Notes: generated by a model not told the origin, from the letters alone. A stretch of 22,872 nt of DNA from an uncultured Lachnospiraceae bacterium (GCA_910588865.1 CAJUSJ010000062.1:1-22872); one strand, 5' to 3'; positions 1-8,379 are shown, counted from the stretch's first letter. Numbers and translations are program-made.

Positions 1-64
1 GGAGGAAGCGGGAGTTGCACTCTGCTTTCCATGCGGCATATTTATCGGAAATTAAATACGACAT
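1..64 (-). CDS. pglX: Start of a separate ORF for the PglX C-terminal part (runs off the window)
   Basis: Only 21 codons are visible, beginning MSYLISDKYAAWKAECNSRF. From family knowledge, the stretch DKYAAWKAECNSRF resembles the segment of BREX PglX that follows the SWDFxxHPLL region and precedes the long C-terminal part. The ATG at 64-62 is preceded by GAGGTAA, a plausible ribosome binding site that overlaps the stop of the upstream small gene. The ORF is in the same frame as both the 162-codon gene and the truncated pglX. I infer it encodes the displaced C-terminal part of the methyltransferase as a separate polypeptide. An ordinary decayed remnant is the alternative, because the rest lies outside the window. 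Confidence 0.6.
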   Translation of the reverse strand, partial: MSYLISDKYAAWKAECNSRFL

Positions 65-67
65 ACT

Positions 68-556
68 TTACCTCGTTCCCATATCTTTTTTTATTAGATT
101 TACAATTTCTACAATTTTCTTGGAAAAGTATTCATTATCTAATAAATGGGTTTCTTGATATAATACTTCTTCATGTTCAAAATCTTGTTCTGTCTTATCT
201 TCATACTCCATTTGTATACTTTTTCTATTTTCGTAATCTGGACCACTAAATAAATTCCAATATTCTTCTGCAATAGCTTCTATCTTTTTATAAAGAGGTT
301 TAAAAGTTTCTATCAATTCTGAAGAAGCAAATACATTTAATTTGGGCCACAAATTTTGAAGTCTATTTACCATTTCTACATTATTATATATAAGATACGG
401 ATTATCTTCCAATTTCAATAATAAATTATATAATTCAAGATAATTTTCCTCTCTCTTTTCATAAATTCGTTTTCTAATATCCTGACGCAATGTGATTTTT
501 GCTGTCGCAAATGCCACAATCACAGGTATAATAATGTTACTAATAAATTCATTCAT
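68..556 (-). CDS. Small N-terminally membrane-anchored protein inserted inside pglX
   Basis: A 162-residue protein whose family I do not recognise. Residues 1 to about 20 (MNEFISNIIIPVIVAFATAK) form one hydrophobic helix, suggesting a membrane anchor. A basic stretch follows (RQDIRKRIYEKREENY), then a charged, mostly helical soluble part ending in KKDMGTR. The ATG is preceded by GAGGTAAGAAT, in which the ribosome binding site overlaps the TGA stop of the pglX piece upstream, so translation is probably coupled. The gene is AT-rich like the adjacent 3' half of pglX and unlike brxA-C. It separates the two parts of pglX and shares their frame. A BREX accessory, an inhibitor or a passenger protein are all possible; nothing in the sequence decides between them. 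Confidence 0.7.
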   Translation of the reverse strand: MNEFISNIIIPVIVAFATAKITLRQDIRKRIYEKREENYLELYNLLLKLEDNPYLIYNNVEMVNRLQNLWPKLNVFASSELIETFKPLYKKIEAIAEEYWNLFSGPDYENRKSIQMEYEDKTEQDFEHEEVLYQETHLLDNEYFSKKIVEIVNLIKKDMGTR

Positions 557-565
557 ATTCTTACC

Positions 566-3031
566 TCATAATAACGAATGTTTTTTAAAATCCCAAGAAA
601 TTTCAAAACAATCCCAATCTTTTTTTGATATTGCTATGCATTTTTTTACTAAATCTTTAATTTTAGTATTCTTCTCTATATAGTTTATATATGGCAGATT
701 ACTCACATACCCTGCTTCAAAGCCTAATGTCGGAGATAACATTTGCAAAATATATTCTGATACATTTGAATTTAAGTAACCTAATATATAATAGTTTTTT
801 TCAGATTGTCGTTTTCCCAAAATTGGCCCTTTATTGTTATATAACATACCCAATGGAGAATATCTAAATGAACTGCGATTGCATATGACAGTCCAAGTAA
901 TTCCGTCACTAAAACATTCCTTTAAATTTTGTGGCCTTGATCTCAACTTTCCTTTTGCATCTTTAAAGTTTCTTATACGATACCCATCATCTTGCCAGTC
1001 AACTATTAATTCAATATTTCCATACCATTTTCTATAGCATCCACCTTTATTCGTTGGAAACCACTTCAGGCCACTTTCTTTTGCTTCTTCCCTAGATTTA
1101 TAAGCAAATCCAATATTTCTAATAGACGGTTCAAACCATAGCCTCATAAAAGTATCATTATCACCTGTAGCAAATCCTAGTCTTGGTCTAGCTACATCAC
1201 GAATACTACTATTATTTTTGAATGAATCCACAATTATATTGTTTGCCCAATATGCCACTGGAATACCAGGAATTTGAGAAAACTCTATTTGCTTTGCAAT
1301 ATATCTTTTTTCTTTAATTAAATACATTCTTTCCTTTGCTTCTTGTGAATTTGCAGTTAATAGCCGCACATATATCCCCTTATACTGTGGACAATTAACA
1401 TTGCGAAATACAAAGCTAGTAGTCTGTACAACTTCCCCTCCTATTTCTTCAAAAGCTCTAGATCCCAAATGTGCCATATTAATAATTGTCAATTTCTGAA
1501 TAGTCTTCCGAAGACCTTCAAAAACTGAAAGGAACATCCATGCATGCTGGGTAATCATCGCCTGAAAGCCATTCTTTCCGACAAATCTCCCACAGTGCTC
1601 AATAAAGCAGGCAAACAAATCACTTTTACTATCAGGAAAATTCTTCTTTATATACTCCTGTAATTTCCTGCTCGAATTACTGACCGCCATATACGGCGGA
1701 TTCGTACAAACCACATGATACTTCCGAGCCAGCACCGCCCTGAACCGCCACCGATTCACCTTATCCTCATAATTCTCATCAAACAAGCTAAACTCCTCCG
1801 GCTCCTGCGGCATATCCTCCAGCCTCTCCACGGTCAGCAGCGCCCCATACTCCCTGCCCTCCTCATACCCCTTCGGGCTATACACATTCGGCTGCGCCCC
1901 TCTCCTAAAAAACCGGCTGTCATACTGCCGCCCCTTCATCATCACCGAAAAATAAGCCAACTGCGCCGCCCGGTCATCAATATCCAGCCCAAACAGATTA
2001 TTTTCCACAATACTCTTAACCGCGTCTCTTGTCTGCACCCCATGAGCCTGATAAATCTGCATCAGCACATCAAACATATAGCACAAAATATGCCCGCTCC
2101 CCATACAGGGATCGATACATCTCAAATCCTCCGGATTCAGCGCCCCATACTCCTTTCGGATCTCCGCCAGCTGCCTCTCCACCTCCGGCTCCTGCCTTGC
2201 CTCTTCCAGATAATATTTCCACTTCCCCTTCAACTCCTCATTGGGGTGTCCCTCCACCCACAACCGTCCCAGCGAATTCTCCACCATATACCGGACAATC
2301 CAATCCGGCGTAAACAGCTGAGTAGCAGCGGGAATATTTTCCTTGGTAATCTTCACATTCTTCTTAAGAGCCGCAAACACCTCATCCTTTTTCTCACTGT
2401 TATAATACTGATACAGCCACCCGATGATCTGCACCTGGTCTTTCCAGTCCTCCTCCGGAATCAGCGCGATCATCTGCTCCGCCGCACTGCCCTCCCGCAG
2501 CAAATTATCCGGAAACAGAAGCTCCGTATAATCCTCAATCCTCTGGAACATACCAGGCAATATCTTGTTCAGCGCATTACACTGGATAATAATCAAATAC
2601 TTAAACAACTCTTCATTTTCATTCCCATTTTTCAGGGCATAGACCCTCTCCATGTCCAGGCCGTCCAGTTCCATATTGATAGCTTCCGCCAGGATCTGGG
2701 GCTTAAACTCATTTTCATCATCAGTAAATACTCTCACATGAGTAGGCAGATAACCATTTACCTCCATAAACCGAAGAGCGCAAAACCGGTTAAACCATGT
2801 ATAGGCAACCTCCTCCATGACCTCCTCATAGCCCTTCTGCCCAATCTGTCTGATCAAAGCCCTCCGCTGCCTCTTCTCAGCCCCAGTCAGCACCTTTCCC
2901 CGGACGCTGTCAGCCTCCGGGTCCCCATATCCGCTTTCCGCAATGTCATACAGAGCCGCTCTCTGAGACACACGGGAGATCAATTCCCTGCGAGCCCATA
3001 TCGCGTATTTCTTTATAGCACCCTTATCCAT
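566..3031 (-). CDS. pglX: BREX type 1 adenine-specific DNA methyltransferase PglX, N-terminal and recognition part
   Basis: PglX methylates adenine in a non-palindromic site to mark host DNA in BREX defence. The start is set at MDKGAIKKYAIWARRELISR, the usual N-terminus of the family, behind AAGGGGAC; an ATG ten codons upstream is less likely. Counting from this start, motif I DPCMGSGH is at about 307-314 and the catalytic NPPY at about 444-447. The remainder is the target-recognition region. The protein has 821 residues whereas intact family members have about 1,150-1,250. It ends at SWDFKKHSLL, a conserved internal segment, and the C-terminal sequence reappears at 64-1 as a separate ORF. 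GC content falls sharply just after NPPY (near 1690), so the recognition half appears to have a different origin. The gene follows brxC by 42 bp. Confidence 0.88.
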   Translation of the reverse strand: MDKGAIKKYAIWARRELISRVSQRAALYDIAESGYGDPEADSVRGKVLTGAEKRQRRALIRQIGQKGYEEVMEEVAYTWFNRFCALRFMEVNGYLPTHVRVFTDDENEFKPQILAEAINMELDGLDMERVYALKNGNENEELFKYLIIIQCNALNKILPGMFQRIEDYTELLFPDNLLREGSAAEQMIALIPEEDWKDQVQIIGWLYQYYNSEKKDEVFAALKKNVKITKENIPAATQLFTPDWIVRYMVENSLGRLWVEGHPNEELKGKWKYYLEEARQEPEVERQLAEIRKEYGALNPEDLRCIDPCMGSGHILCYMFDVLMQIYQAHGVQTRDAVKSIVENNLFGLDIDDRAAQLAYFSVMMKGRQYDSRFFRRGAQPNVYSPKGYEEGREYGALLTVERLEDMPQEPEEFSLFDENYEDKVNRWRFRAVLARKYHVVCTNPPYMAVSNSSRKLQEYIKKNFPDSKSDLFACFIEHCGRFVGKNGFQAMITQHAWMFLSVFEGLRKTIQKLTIINMAHLGSRAFEEIGGEVVQTTSFVFRNVNCPQYKGIYVRLLTANSQEAKERMYLIKEKRYIAKQIEFSQIPGIPVAYWANNIIVDSFKNNSSIRDVARPRLGFATGDNDTFMRLWFEPSIRNIGFAYKSREEAKESGLKWFPTNKGGCYRKWYGNIELIVDWQDDGYRIRNFKDAKGKLRSRPQNLKECFSDGITWTVICNRSSFRYSPLGMLYNNKGPILGKRQSEKNYYILGYLNSNVSEYILQMLSPTLGFEAGYVSNLPYINYIEKNTKIKDLVKKCIAISKKDWDCFEISWDFKKHSLL

Positions 3032-3073
3032 CGTACAGTCCCCTTCCCTTTCTCCTGCCATGTATTACCGCCC

Positions 3074-6000
3074 CTACCGCAGCTGTATCCCATCACAGCC
3101 CTTCAGCAGCTGCTTTAACTGCTCACGGACTTTCTCCACATAAACATCAATATCCTCCTCGCTCTCCAGGCATTTTGCCGGAAATACGATCTGCCGGTTA
3201 TAAGGCTTGATCATCTTCTTCAATGCTGTTCCCTTCTTCGCCTCTGTCTGATTCACCCCTTGGCTAACCCCTCCGGACCTTGAATCCGCAGCTGCCGTCA
3301 TGACCTCAATATTCCCGCAGGCATCATCTTTATACTGCAGCATCTGCGGCACCAGACCGTCCAGCAGCGCAAGGCTCTTACACTCACCTATAGCCTCCTG
3401 TTTCTGGGCATAGTAACGGTCCGCCTTATCCAGAATCCCCCTGGCGCTCTGCTTTCCGTCCCCGTCCTTAATAACAGCCGCCCTGCACTGGCACAATATA
3501 TCGAAAACCTCTTTCCTCTTTTCCTCCAGCAGCCGCTCATGCCCCTGCCGCACAACAGCCATCAGTCCATTTAATTCCGGTATCTTCCTGTAATCAAAAC
3601 CCCCGTCCACCTTAGTGATCAGCCGTATCCGATTCAGGGCAGTGTTAGCCTCCTCTTCATGGGAAATGTAATCCAGGTCATTTCGCAGCTCCTCTTCCAA
3701 CTGTGCGGCGGCGTCAAATATCTGTACCTGATTGCCGAAAAATCCCTCCACATTCTGCAGATCCTCCTTGCTGTCAAAAAGAGCATCTTCCTCTTTCAGA
3801 ACACAGTCGATGAGAGCGATGTTGTCCTTCTGCTGAGACAGCACACGTTCCATCAGTTCCATGGCAGCGGCAACCCTATGATGATCCGGATACTTCCGTC
3901 CGCTGGCATAGCGGCCATCCAGCTCCTCATAATGCCCCTTCTGCTCAGAAAATTTTTTCACCATAAATGCCACCAGCCCGTCCTCGTTGTCCGGCACGTC
4001 CATGACATCAAAATATTCCCGGAGCAGCTCCCTGGCCCTCTTCATCTTTACAGCCGTCACCTCCTGGCGCTTGGAAATGCCCGTCTTCCCAATCTCGCTC
4101 TTTTTCCGCAGCATGTCCGGCAGCCTGGGATTGTCCGGCCGGATCGTGACGCCGCCGTACTTGATGGTAACTTTCTGCTGGCAGATCAGCAGAGCCACAA
4201 CCGCCGCGATATCAATCTCCCTCCACCCATATGGAACCGCCTGATAACGGCTCTGAACATCTGCCATGGAGGTGGGCAGCTTCTTTCTGTCCTGCACAAT
4301 AAGATATTCCTCCACCTTCGCCGCGGCATCCCGGTTAGGCTCTGTGCCCGGAATCCTGTTTTCAGCGCCATTTAAAATATCCAGGATATCCTCGTCTGTC
4401 TCAATATTCCTTGTGACCAATCCCAGCTGGCTGTACACATGAGCCACCAGGTATTCCAGGGCCTGATCAATCTTTGACTTAGCATCCCCGCTCCTTATCT
4501 CCAGACGCTCCCCGTCCACATAGTACACAGCCCCCTCGATCGCATTTTTCAGCTCACCCATAGAGGCCCGCTCATACCTCACAGCCTCCTCCTGGCGGTC
4601 CCGGATAATGTCCTGGACAGACTTAGGAAGCTGGGTCACATTCCGCTGCTTCACGTACTTCCGGATCTTCATGGCATTTTCCAGTGACTCATAATAAGGA
4701 AAATTCCCCAGAACCACCAGTGCCTGCCCCTTGGACTCGGTCATCAGCCGCAGCTCCGACTTCTCCACAGCGTCCGTTGCCACGGTTAAGAACCTCAGCC
4801 TCATTCCCCCGGTAACCGAGCCCACCATCACACCGTCCACCATCTGATCAAAAGCAAAATCATACTTGCCGTAACGGTATTTTTTTGTGGTGTAAATGTC
4901 GCCGAAAATCATATGGGCTATATTGGCCACAATAGCCGCTGTGTCCACAGGCGTATTTTTGATCTCACGCTGAATGTCCTGCTCCTCGTCTGTCAGGAAA
5001 TTGTAAGTATCCCCGGTTCTGCCGATATAGTTCTGGCTCATAAGTCGGTCCAGGGATTTCCGCGCCTTTTCCCTGAGAGTAATCCTGTCCCCACGGATAT
5101 CGTCAGCCATGAGAATGACGATGTTATCCACATTTGCCGGAATGTCATCCACATATCGGATCAAATACAGAAGCTTCAGCACATCCACGTCCTGAGCCTC
5201 CACCCCCAGCCCATTGTCCGCGGCCTTCTGACACCTCTCGATCACACGGCGGATGGAACTGTCCAAAAAAGTATGTACCGTGTCATAGAACCGGAAAAAT
5301 GGAACCAGCGCGTATTCATCCTGTTCCTGGATCTTCTGCGCCGCCTCCTGAAAACCAGACAGCATGGACCGCTCCCCGCCGGACAGATGTTTGCCTGAAT
5401 TTCCGTGCTTGCGGATCTCCGCGAAAACTTTCTGCATAATGATAAATTGATATGGCACAAAGGGATAATTTACCGCAAATTCATTTGGCCCTCCATACCC
5501 CTTGATGTCTAAGATGGAATCCGTGAAGCTGAACAGGTTCCGCAGCACGGAATCATTTTTCCCATACAGACGCTCCAACTCTCCGGTGACTTCTGGCTTT
5601 TTCTTAAGAATACGTTTCTGGATCACCTCGTCCACGGAGGAGGAGGAAAGGCTTAAACGTGTCCCAAACCGTGCCTGAATACGGGAAAATTCATCAGCCC
5701 GCACCTTGATGATCTCATCAATGGCCTCCTGCCCCGTGCACATCACCCACACCCTTCCCCCACACTCACTGCCGATCTTCTCGATCAAAGACTGTAGATT
5801 CAGAAGCATGTCCGTATCCGTGCCCACATACTGCCCCACCTCATCAATCATGAACAGCAGACGAAAATCTTTTGGCTTGGTGTCCAGATAGGCCCTGATA
5901 TCCTCCACCAGCCTGGCGATGGAGAACTCCACAGCGGTCTTGTCCCTGAACCAGCCTTTCGCGTCGTCCTCGCTCATGTCCAGAACCTCCATGAGAGTGG

Positions 6001-6622
6001 AAATGACAGGTTTTCCGTTAAAGGCAAATACCCTTCTCTGCTCTGTCCAGGACCTTCCTTTCTTCTGTTCAAAGATCTTCCGAAACTCCTCCGTCTTCCC
6101 CTGCTGCTCTATATACTGTTCCAACATGGCCACCTTTAAATCCTCGCCGTAGAAGCCGAGATGAGTGTAAAACATTTTCGCGAACACACGGAGCACAGCA
6201 GTCTTATCTTTATTCATAGAACCTTCGATATCAATGTTAAACAAAATGGTCTCTGTCTTCCCCCTGGTAGCCTTATCAATAAGCATAAAGGTGGCCGGGT
6301 CGTCCTCAAATTTCCGCCGGAACATCTCCACAGTAGAAACACCGTTGATCTCTTTGTTCTCCAGAATGTAAGACAACATTTTTAAAAAATGGGATTTACC
6401 GCTTCCAAAGAACCCGGATATCCAGACACCCACATCAGCGGTAGGCGCGTCAAAGGCTTCGCTGTAATAATCAAAAAAACGGATAAAATGTTTCTTCAGT
6501 TCCCGTGTGATAACATATTCTTTTACTTCCTGACAGGTAATATCCCCTGAACTCTGATCAACCTTAATAACCCCATTGATACGCCGGTTAATGTCCTCGG
6601 CAAACATATCACGAATCCTCAT
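3074..6622 (-). CDS. brxC: BREX system P-loop ATPase BrxC
   Basis: A 1,182-residue protein with the typical BrxC/PglY start (MRIRDMFAEDINRRINGVIK). Walker A GFFGSGKS is at residues 70-77 and Walker B RLLFMIDE at 254-261, with acidic residues D260 and E261. The length matches the family's usual ~1,200 residues. BrxC is an AAA-type ATPase required for BREX defence and thought to act with the methyltransferase and PglZ. The start is supported by GGAGGAC upstream. It lies between brxB and pglX in the conserved type 1 order. Codon use and GC match brxA and brxB, and I see no frameshift or missing motif. Confidence 0.95.
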   Translation of the reverse strand: MRIRDMFAEDINRRINGVIKVDQSSGDITCQEVKEYVITRELKKHFIRFFDYYSEAFDAPTADVGVWISGFFGSGKSHFLKMLSYILENKEINGVSTVEMFRRKFEDDPATFMLIDKATRGKTETILFNIDIEGSMNKDKTAVLRVFAKMFYTHLGFYGEDLKVAMLEQYIEQQGKTEEFRKIFEQKKGRSWTEQRRVFAFNGKPVISTLMEVLDMSEDDAKGWFRDKTAVEFSIARLVEDIRAYLDTKPKDFRLLFMIDEVGQYVGTDTDMLLNLQSLIEKIGSECGGRVWVMCTGQEAIDEIIKVRADEFSRIQARFGTRLSLSSSSVDEVIQKRILKKKPEVTGELERLYGKNDSVLRNLFSFTDSILDIKGYGGPNEFAVNYPFVPYQFIIMQKVFAEIRKHGNSGKHLSGGERSMLSGFQEAAQKIQEQDEYALVPFFRFYDTVHTFLDSSIRRVIERCQKAADNGLGVEAQDVDVLKLLYLIRYVDDIPANVDNIVILMADDIRGDRITLREKARKSLDRLMSQNYIGRTGDTYNFLTDEEQDIQREIKNTPVDTAAIVANIAHMIFGDIYTTKKYRYGKYDFAFDQMVDGVMVGSVTGGMRLRFLTVATDAVEKSELRLMTESKGQALVVLGNFPYYESLENAMKIRKYVKQRNVTQLPKSVQDIIRDRQEEAVRYERASMGELKNAIEGAVYYVDGERLEIRSGDAKSKIDQALEYLVAHVYSQLGLVTRNIETDEDILDILNGAENRIPGTEPNRDAAAKVEEYLIVQDRKKLPTSMADVQSRYQAVPYGWREIDIAAVVALLICQQKVTIKYGGVTIRPDNPRLPDMLRKKSEIGKTGISKRQEVTAVKMKRARELLREYFDVMDVPDNEDGLVAFMVKKFSEQKGHYEELDGRYASGRKYPDHHRVAAAMELMERVLSQQKDNIALIDCVLKEEDALFDSKEDLQNVEGFFGNQVQIFDAAAQLEEELRNDLDYISHEEEANTALNRIRLITKVDGGFDYRKIPELNGLMAVVRQGHERLLEEKRKEVFDILCQCRAAVIKDGDGKQSARGILDKADRYYAQKQEAIGECKSLALLDGLVPQMLQYKDDACGNIEVMTAAADSRSGGVSQGVNQTEAKKGTALKKMIKPYNRQIVFPAKCLESEEDIDVYVEKVREQLKQLLKGCDGIQLR

Positions 6623-6688
6623 GGATGCTGTCCTCCTCTCTCTCCTGTCTCACCCTCGCCGTCGCCAGGTAGTCCTTGTCGGTATTCC

Positions 6689-7246
6689 TCAAATAACATT
6701 AAATGCCCGGTAATAATCATTTGGCTGCAGCCTGTTAAACAGTTTTAATCTGTATCCGTCAAACTCCCCCGGATACATGACAAGAATTGGCATATCGGAA
6801 AAATGGGGCTGCAGCGCCTCCAAAAGAGTATGCACCCGCATAAACGGAAACACGTCGCCCACACCGGTGATCATCAGCACATCCCCCCGCTCATGGGGCT
6901 CATACTGTATTTTTTCTATATATTCACTTTCCCCGATGGCCGAGTGAAGCTGCTCCAGCAGAAATATTCCTCCATCCGATTCCTCCATCTCCGGGATATC
7001 ATCCAGAATATCCAGATCCTCACACACAGACAAAAAGATTTTGTAAAGGTCACACTCCATCAGACGGCAGCAAACAGACTGATCCGCTGTGATCTGTCTG
7101 ATAAAATGCCCCACCGTCATCTCTTCCGCCGGGTCATAACAGAAGATGCGGATATTCACCTCATTGCTCAGTCCCTTCCCCTCAAGAAATTCCGGCTCCT
7201 GGATCAGCCTCCGCAGATAATCCAGACGTTCCTTAATGTTATCCAA
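6689..7246 (-). CDS. brxB: BREX protein BrxB (DUF1788)
   Basis: About 185 residues, matching BrxB in length, position and C-terminal signature: ITGVGDVFPFMRVHTLLEAL, then PILVMYPGEFDGYRLKLF and NDYYRAFNVI. BrxB is a small essential component of type 1 BREX with no settled biochemical function. No ATG serves as the start. I chose the TTG at 7246 (TTG-GAT-AAC-ATT) because GGGGAGG sits at a good distance and the protein then begins MDNIKERLDYLRRL as in relatives. A TTG at 7270 is in frame but would place the ribosome binding site inside the gene. The gap to brxC is 66 bp. Confidence 0.9.
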   Translation of the reverse strand: MDNIKERLDYLRRLIQEPEFLEGKGLSNEVNIRIFCYDPAEEMTVGHFIRQITADQSVCCRLMECDLYKIFLSVCEDLDILDDIPEMEESDGGIFLLEQLHSAIGESEYIEKIQYEPHERGDVLMITGVGDVFPFMRVHTLLEALQPHFSDMPILVMYPGEFDGYRLKLFNRLQPNDYYRAFNVI

Positions 7247-7307
7247 ATCTAATACCTCCCCAAACAACAATTTTCCCAGATATCACAAGTTGCCCTGTAC
7301 CCTTACT

Positions 7308-7937
7308 CTATGAAAAGCAGTTGAACGCAGCCAAAGCCCTGTGGTCACCACTGTCCCGGATGGCATTTTCCAAAATCGGATCCAGCCATACGGGATTCAA
7401 ATGTCCGGCTTTGCCGCTGTCAATATATCCATTTTCAACCAGAATCTTTGTCAAAACCTGTTTCAATTTAGTCACTGTAGAATCGCTCCACGAGGCAGCG
7501 TTATCATCCTGTTCCTGAAGACGGATAAAAAACACATTCAGATCCATTTTTCCAAAAGAGATATCCCTAAGCCTGTATTTCTCCCCGATGACAGTGACCA
7601 TAAAGTCCCACACAACACGGTATTGTCTCATCATGGCGTAGAGACAGATCTGCTTCGCTGTCTGAGATGGCTCACTGGCAAGAGCCTGCACCAAAGTCTC
7701 ATCCTCCATGGCTTTCAGTCTGCGGACACACGCCCTCGCTATCCGTCTTACGGACTTCTCTGTTGGATACTGAAACAAATTTTCTTCTATTATCCGGTTT
7801 ACAGCCTCCTCCTCGGACAAGCCTTCACTAATTAGTCTGGCTGTGGCGCGAGTCTCGTAGAAGAGGAACTGTTCCCTTGTAAAGGCAGCGGTGTATGGAA
7901 TTGGGTTTCTTAAGAGCTGAATGGATTTACGGGTCAT
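7308..7937 (-). CDS. brxA: BREX protein BrxA (DUF1819)
   Basis: First gene of the BREX operon. From the ATG at 7937 it encodes 209 residues, the normal size for BrxA, starting MTRKSIQLLRNPIPYTAAFT. Family-like segments include FLFYETRATARLISEGLSEE and IEENLFQYPTEKSVRRIAR. BrxA relatives are small helical DNA-binding proteins of unclear role in BREX. The frame stays open a further 47 codons upstream to 8078, but that stretch has no family similarity and covers the leader and a palindrome, so I treat it as non-coding. The ribosome binding site before 7937 is weak (AAGGCGG at a long distance). Confidence 0.9.
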   Translation of the reverse strand: MTRKSIQLLRNPIPYTAAFTREQFLFYETRATARLISEGLSEEEAVNRIIEENLFQYPTEKSVRRIARACVRRLKAMEDETLVQALASEPSQTAKQICLYAMMRQYRVVWDFMVTVIGEKYRLRDISFGKMDLNVFFIRLQEQDDNAASWSDSTVTKLKQVLTKILVENGYIDSGKAGHLNPVWLDPILENAIRDSGDHRALAAFNCFS

Positions 7938-8015
7938 GGCAGGGGCCGCCTTTCTTGTGGGGCAGATGACTGTCTTCCATCTGCCCTCACGGATAATTTT
8001 GATCGTTGGCTGGTG

Positions 8016-8030
8016 ACCAAAAAAGTATAC
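8016..8030. promoter_or_regulatory. Degenerate half-site of the BREX-upstream palindrome
   Basis: ACCAAAAAAGTATAC resembles the left half of the palindromes at 8054 and 8159 (CCAAAATGTATAC) with one base extra. It lies in the brxA leader, 38 bp from the nearest full site. It could be a weaker operator or chance in AT-rich DNA. Confidence 0.3.
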
Positions 8031-8053
8031 TCCTCCGGAGCCGAGGCACTTCG

Positions 8054-8077
8054 TGCCATAATGTATACATTTTGGCA
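8054..8077. promoter_or_regulatory. Near-perfect 24-bp palindrome, candidate operator of the BREX operon
   Basis: The half TGCCATAATGTA and the half TACATTTTGGCA match as an inverted repeat at 11 of 12 positions, centred on GTATAC. The site lies in the brxA leader about 120 bp before the chosen start codon. A related palindrome sits 105 bp upstream. It is a candidate site for a dimeric repressor; BREX operons are often controlled by BrxR-type WYL regulators, but no such gene is present in this window. Confidence 0.55.
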
Positions 8078-8105
8078 AAACTTTGTATAGACAATAATAT
8101 CATAA

Positions 8106-8134
8106 ATTATAGTGATTTTCCACTATAAAATCAG
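8106..8134 (-). promoter_or_regulatory. Possible promoter for brxA-brxB-brxC-pglX
   Basis: A TATAAT hexamer lies at 8111-8106 on the minus strand. At 17 bp upstream the sequence CTGATT (8134-8129) is a poor -35. The -10 lies within the central palindrome 8107-8128, so occupancy of that site would block it. This is the best promoter candidate between the terminator at 8223 and brxA, but support is modest. Confidence 0.35.
8107..8128. promoter_or_regulatory. Perfect inverted repeat overlapping the BREX -10
   Basis: The arms TTATAGTG and CACTATAA are perfectly complementary over 8 bp around a 6-base spacer. The centre is 52 bp from the centre of the palindrome at 8054 and 53 bp from that at 8159, so it lies midway between them. 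Its sequence differs from the flanking sites, suggesting a second protein or a DNA or RNA hairpin. Confidence 0.5.
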
Positions 8135-8158
8135 CATTCTGAATATCACGGTTTACTC

Positions 8159-8182
8159 TTCCAAAATGTATACTTTTTGGCA
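8159..8182. promoter_or_regulatory. 24-bp palindrome, upstream candidate operator of the BREX operon
   Basis: The half TTCCAAAATGTA and the half TACTTTTTGGCA match as an inverted repeat at 10 of 12 positions, with the same GTATAC centre as the site at 8054. Centre-to-centre distance to that site is 105 bp, ten turns of B-DNA, so the two sites face the same side of the helix. Confidence 0.5.
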
Positions 8183-8222
8183 TACTTTACTATCTCATAC
8201 TTTTTTCTGAAATCTCGGAATT

Positions 8223-8260
8223 AAAAAAGGCACTAATGGATATTCTCCATTAATGCCTTT
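8223..8260 (-). terminator. Rho-independent terminator upstream of the BREX promoter region
   Basis: A 15-bp stem with a single mismatch (arms 8226-8240 and 8246-8260, loop of 5) is followed on the minus strand by six T residues. It insulates the BREX operon from transcription arriving from the right. Confidence 0.75.
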
Positions 8261-8379
8261 AATGTTCCGCATAACCTGGCTATTCCTCAATTAATTCATA
8301 TTCAGCCGATTTCAGCTGCCCTACCTTGTAATTTTTCATCTTCATCACCGATATCTTATATTGCTTTCATTATAATCCT
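8261..8379. other. Intergenic stretch without a convincing gene
   Basis: On the minus strand a 21-codon frame (8345-8280, MKMKNYKVGQLKSAEYELIE and one more residue) ends just before the terminator at 8260. It has no good ribosome binding site. A GGAGGATTATA-ATG just upstream opens only a 4-codon frame. This could be the remnant of a gene; I see no recognisable product. Confidence 0.3.

Noticed and set aside
1715..3118. A 467-codon open frame on the plus strand opposite pglX
   Set aside because: It is a compositional shadow of a well-supported gene in GC-rich DNA; the translation is low-complexity Pro/Leu/His-rich and matches no family.
7938..8078. N-terminal extension of BrxA by 47 codons
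   Set aside because: The extra residues show no BrxA similarity, the resulting protein is longer than the family, and the stretch includes a palindrome typical of a leader region.
8280..8345. A 21-codon minus-strand frame
   Set aside because: Too short and without a good ribosome binding site to call a gene; noted only as a possible remnant.
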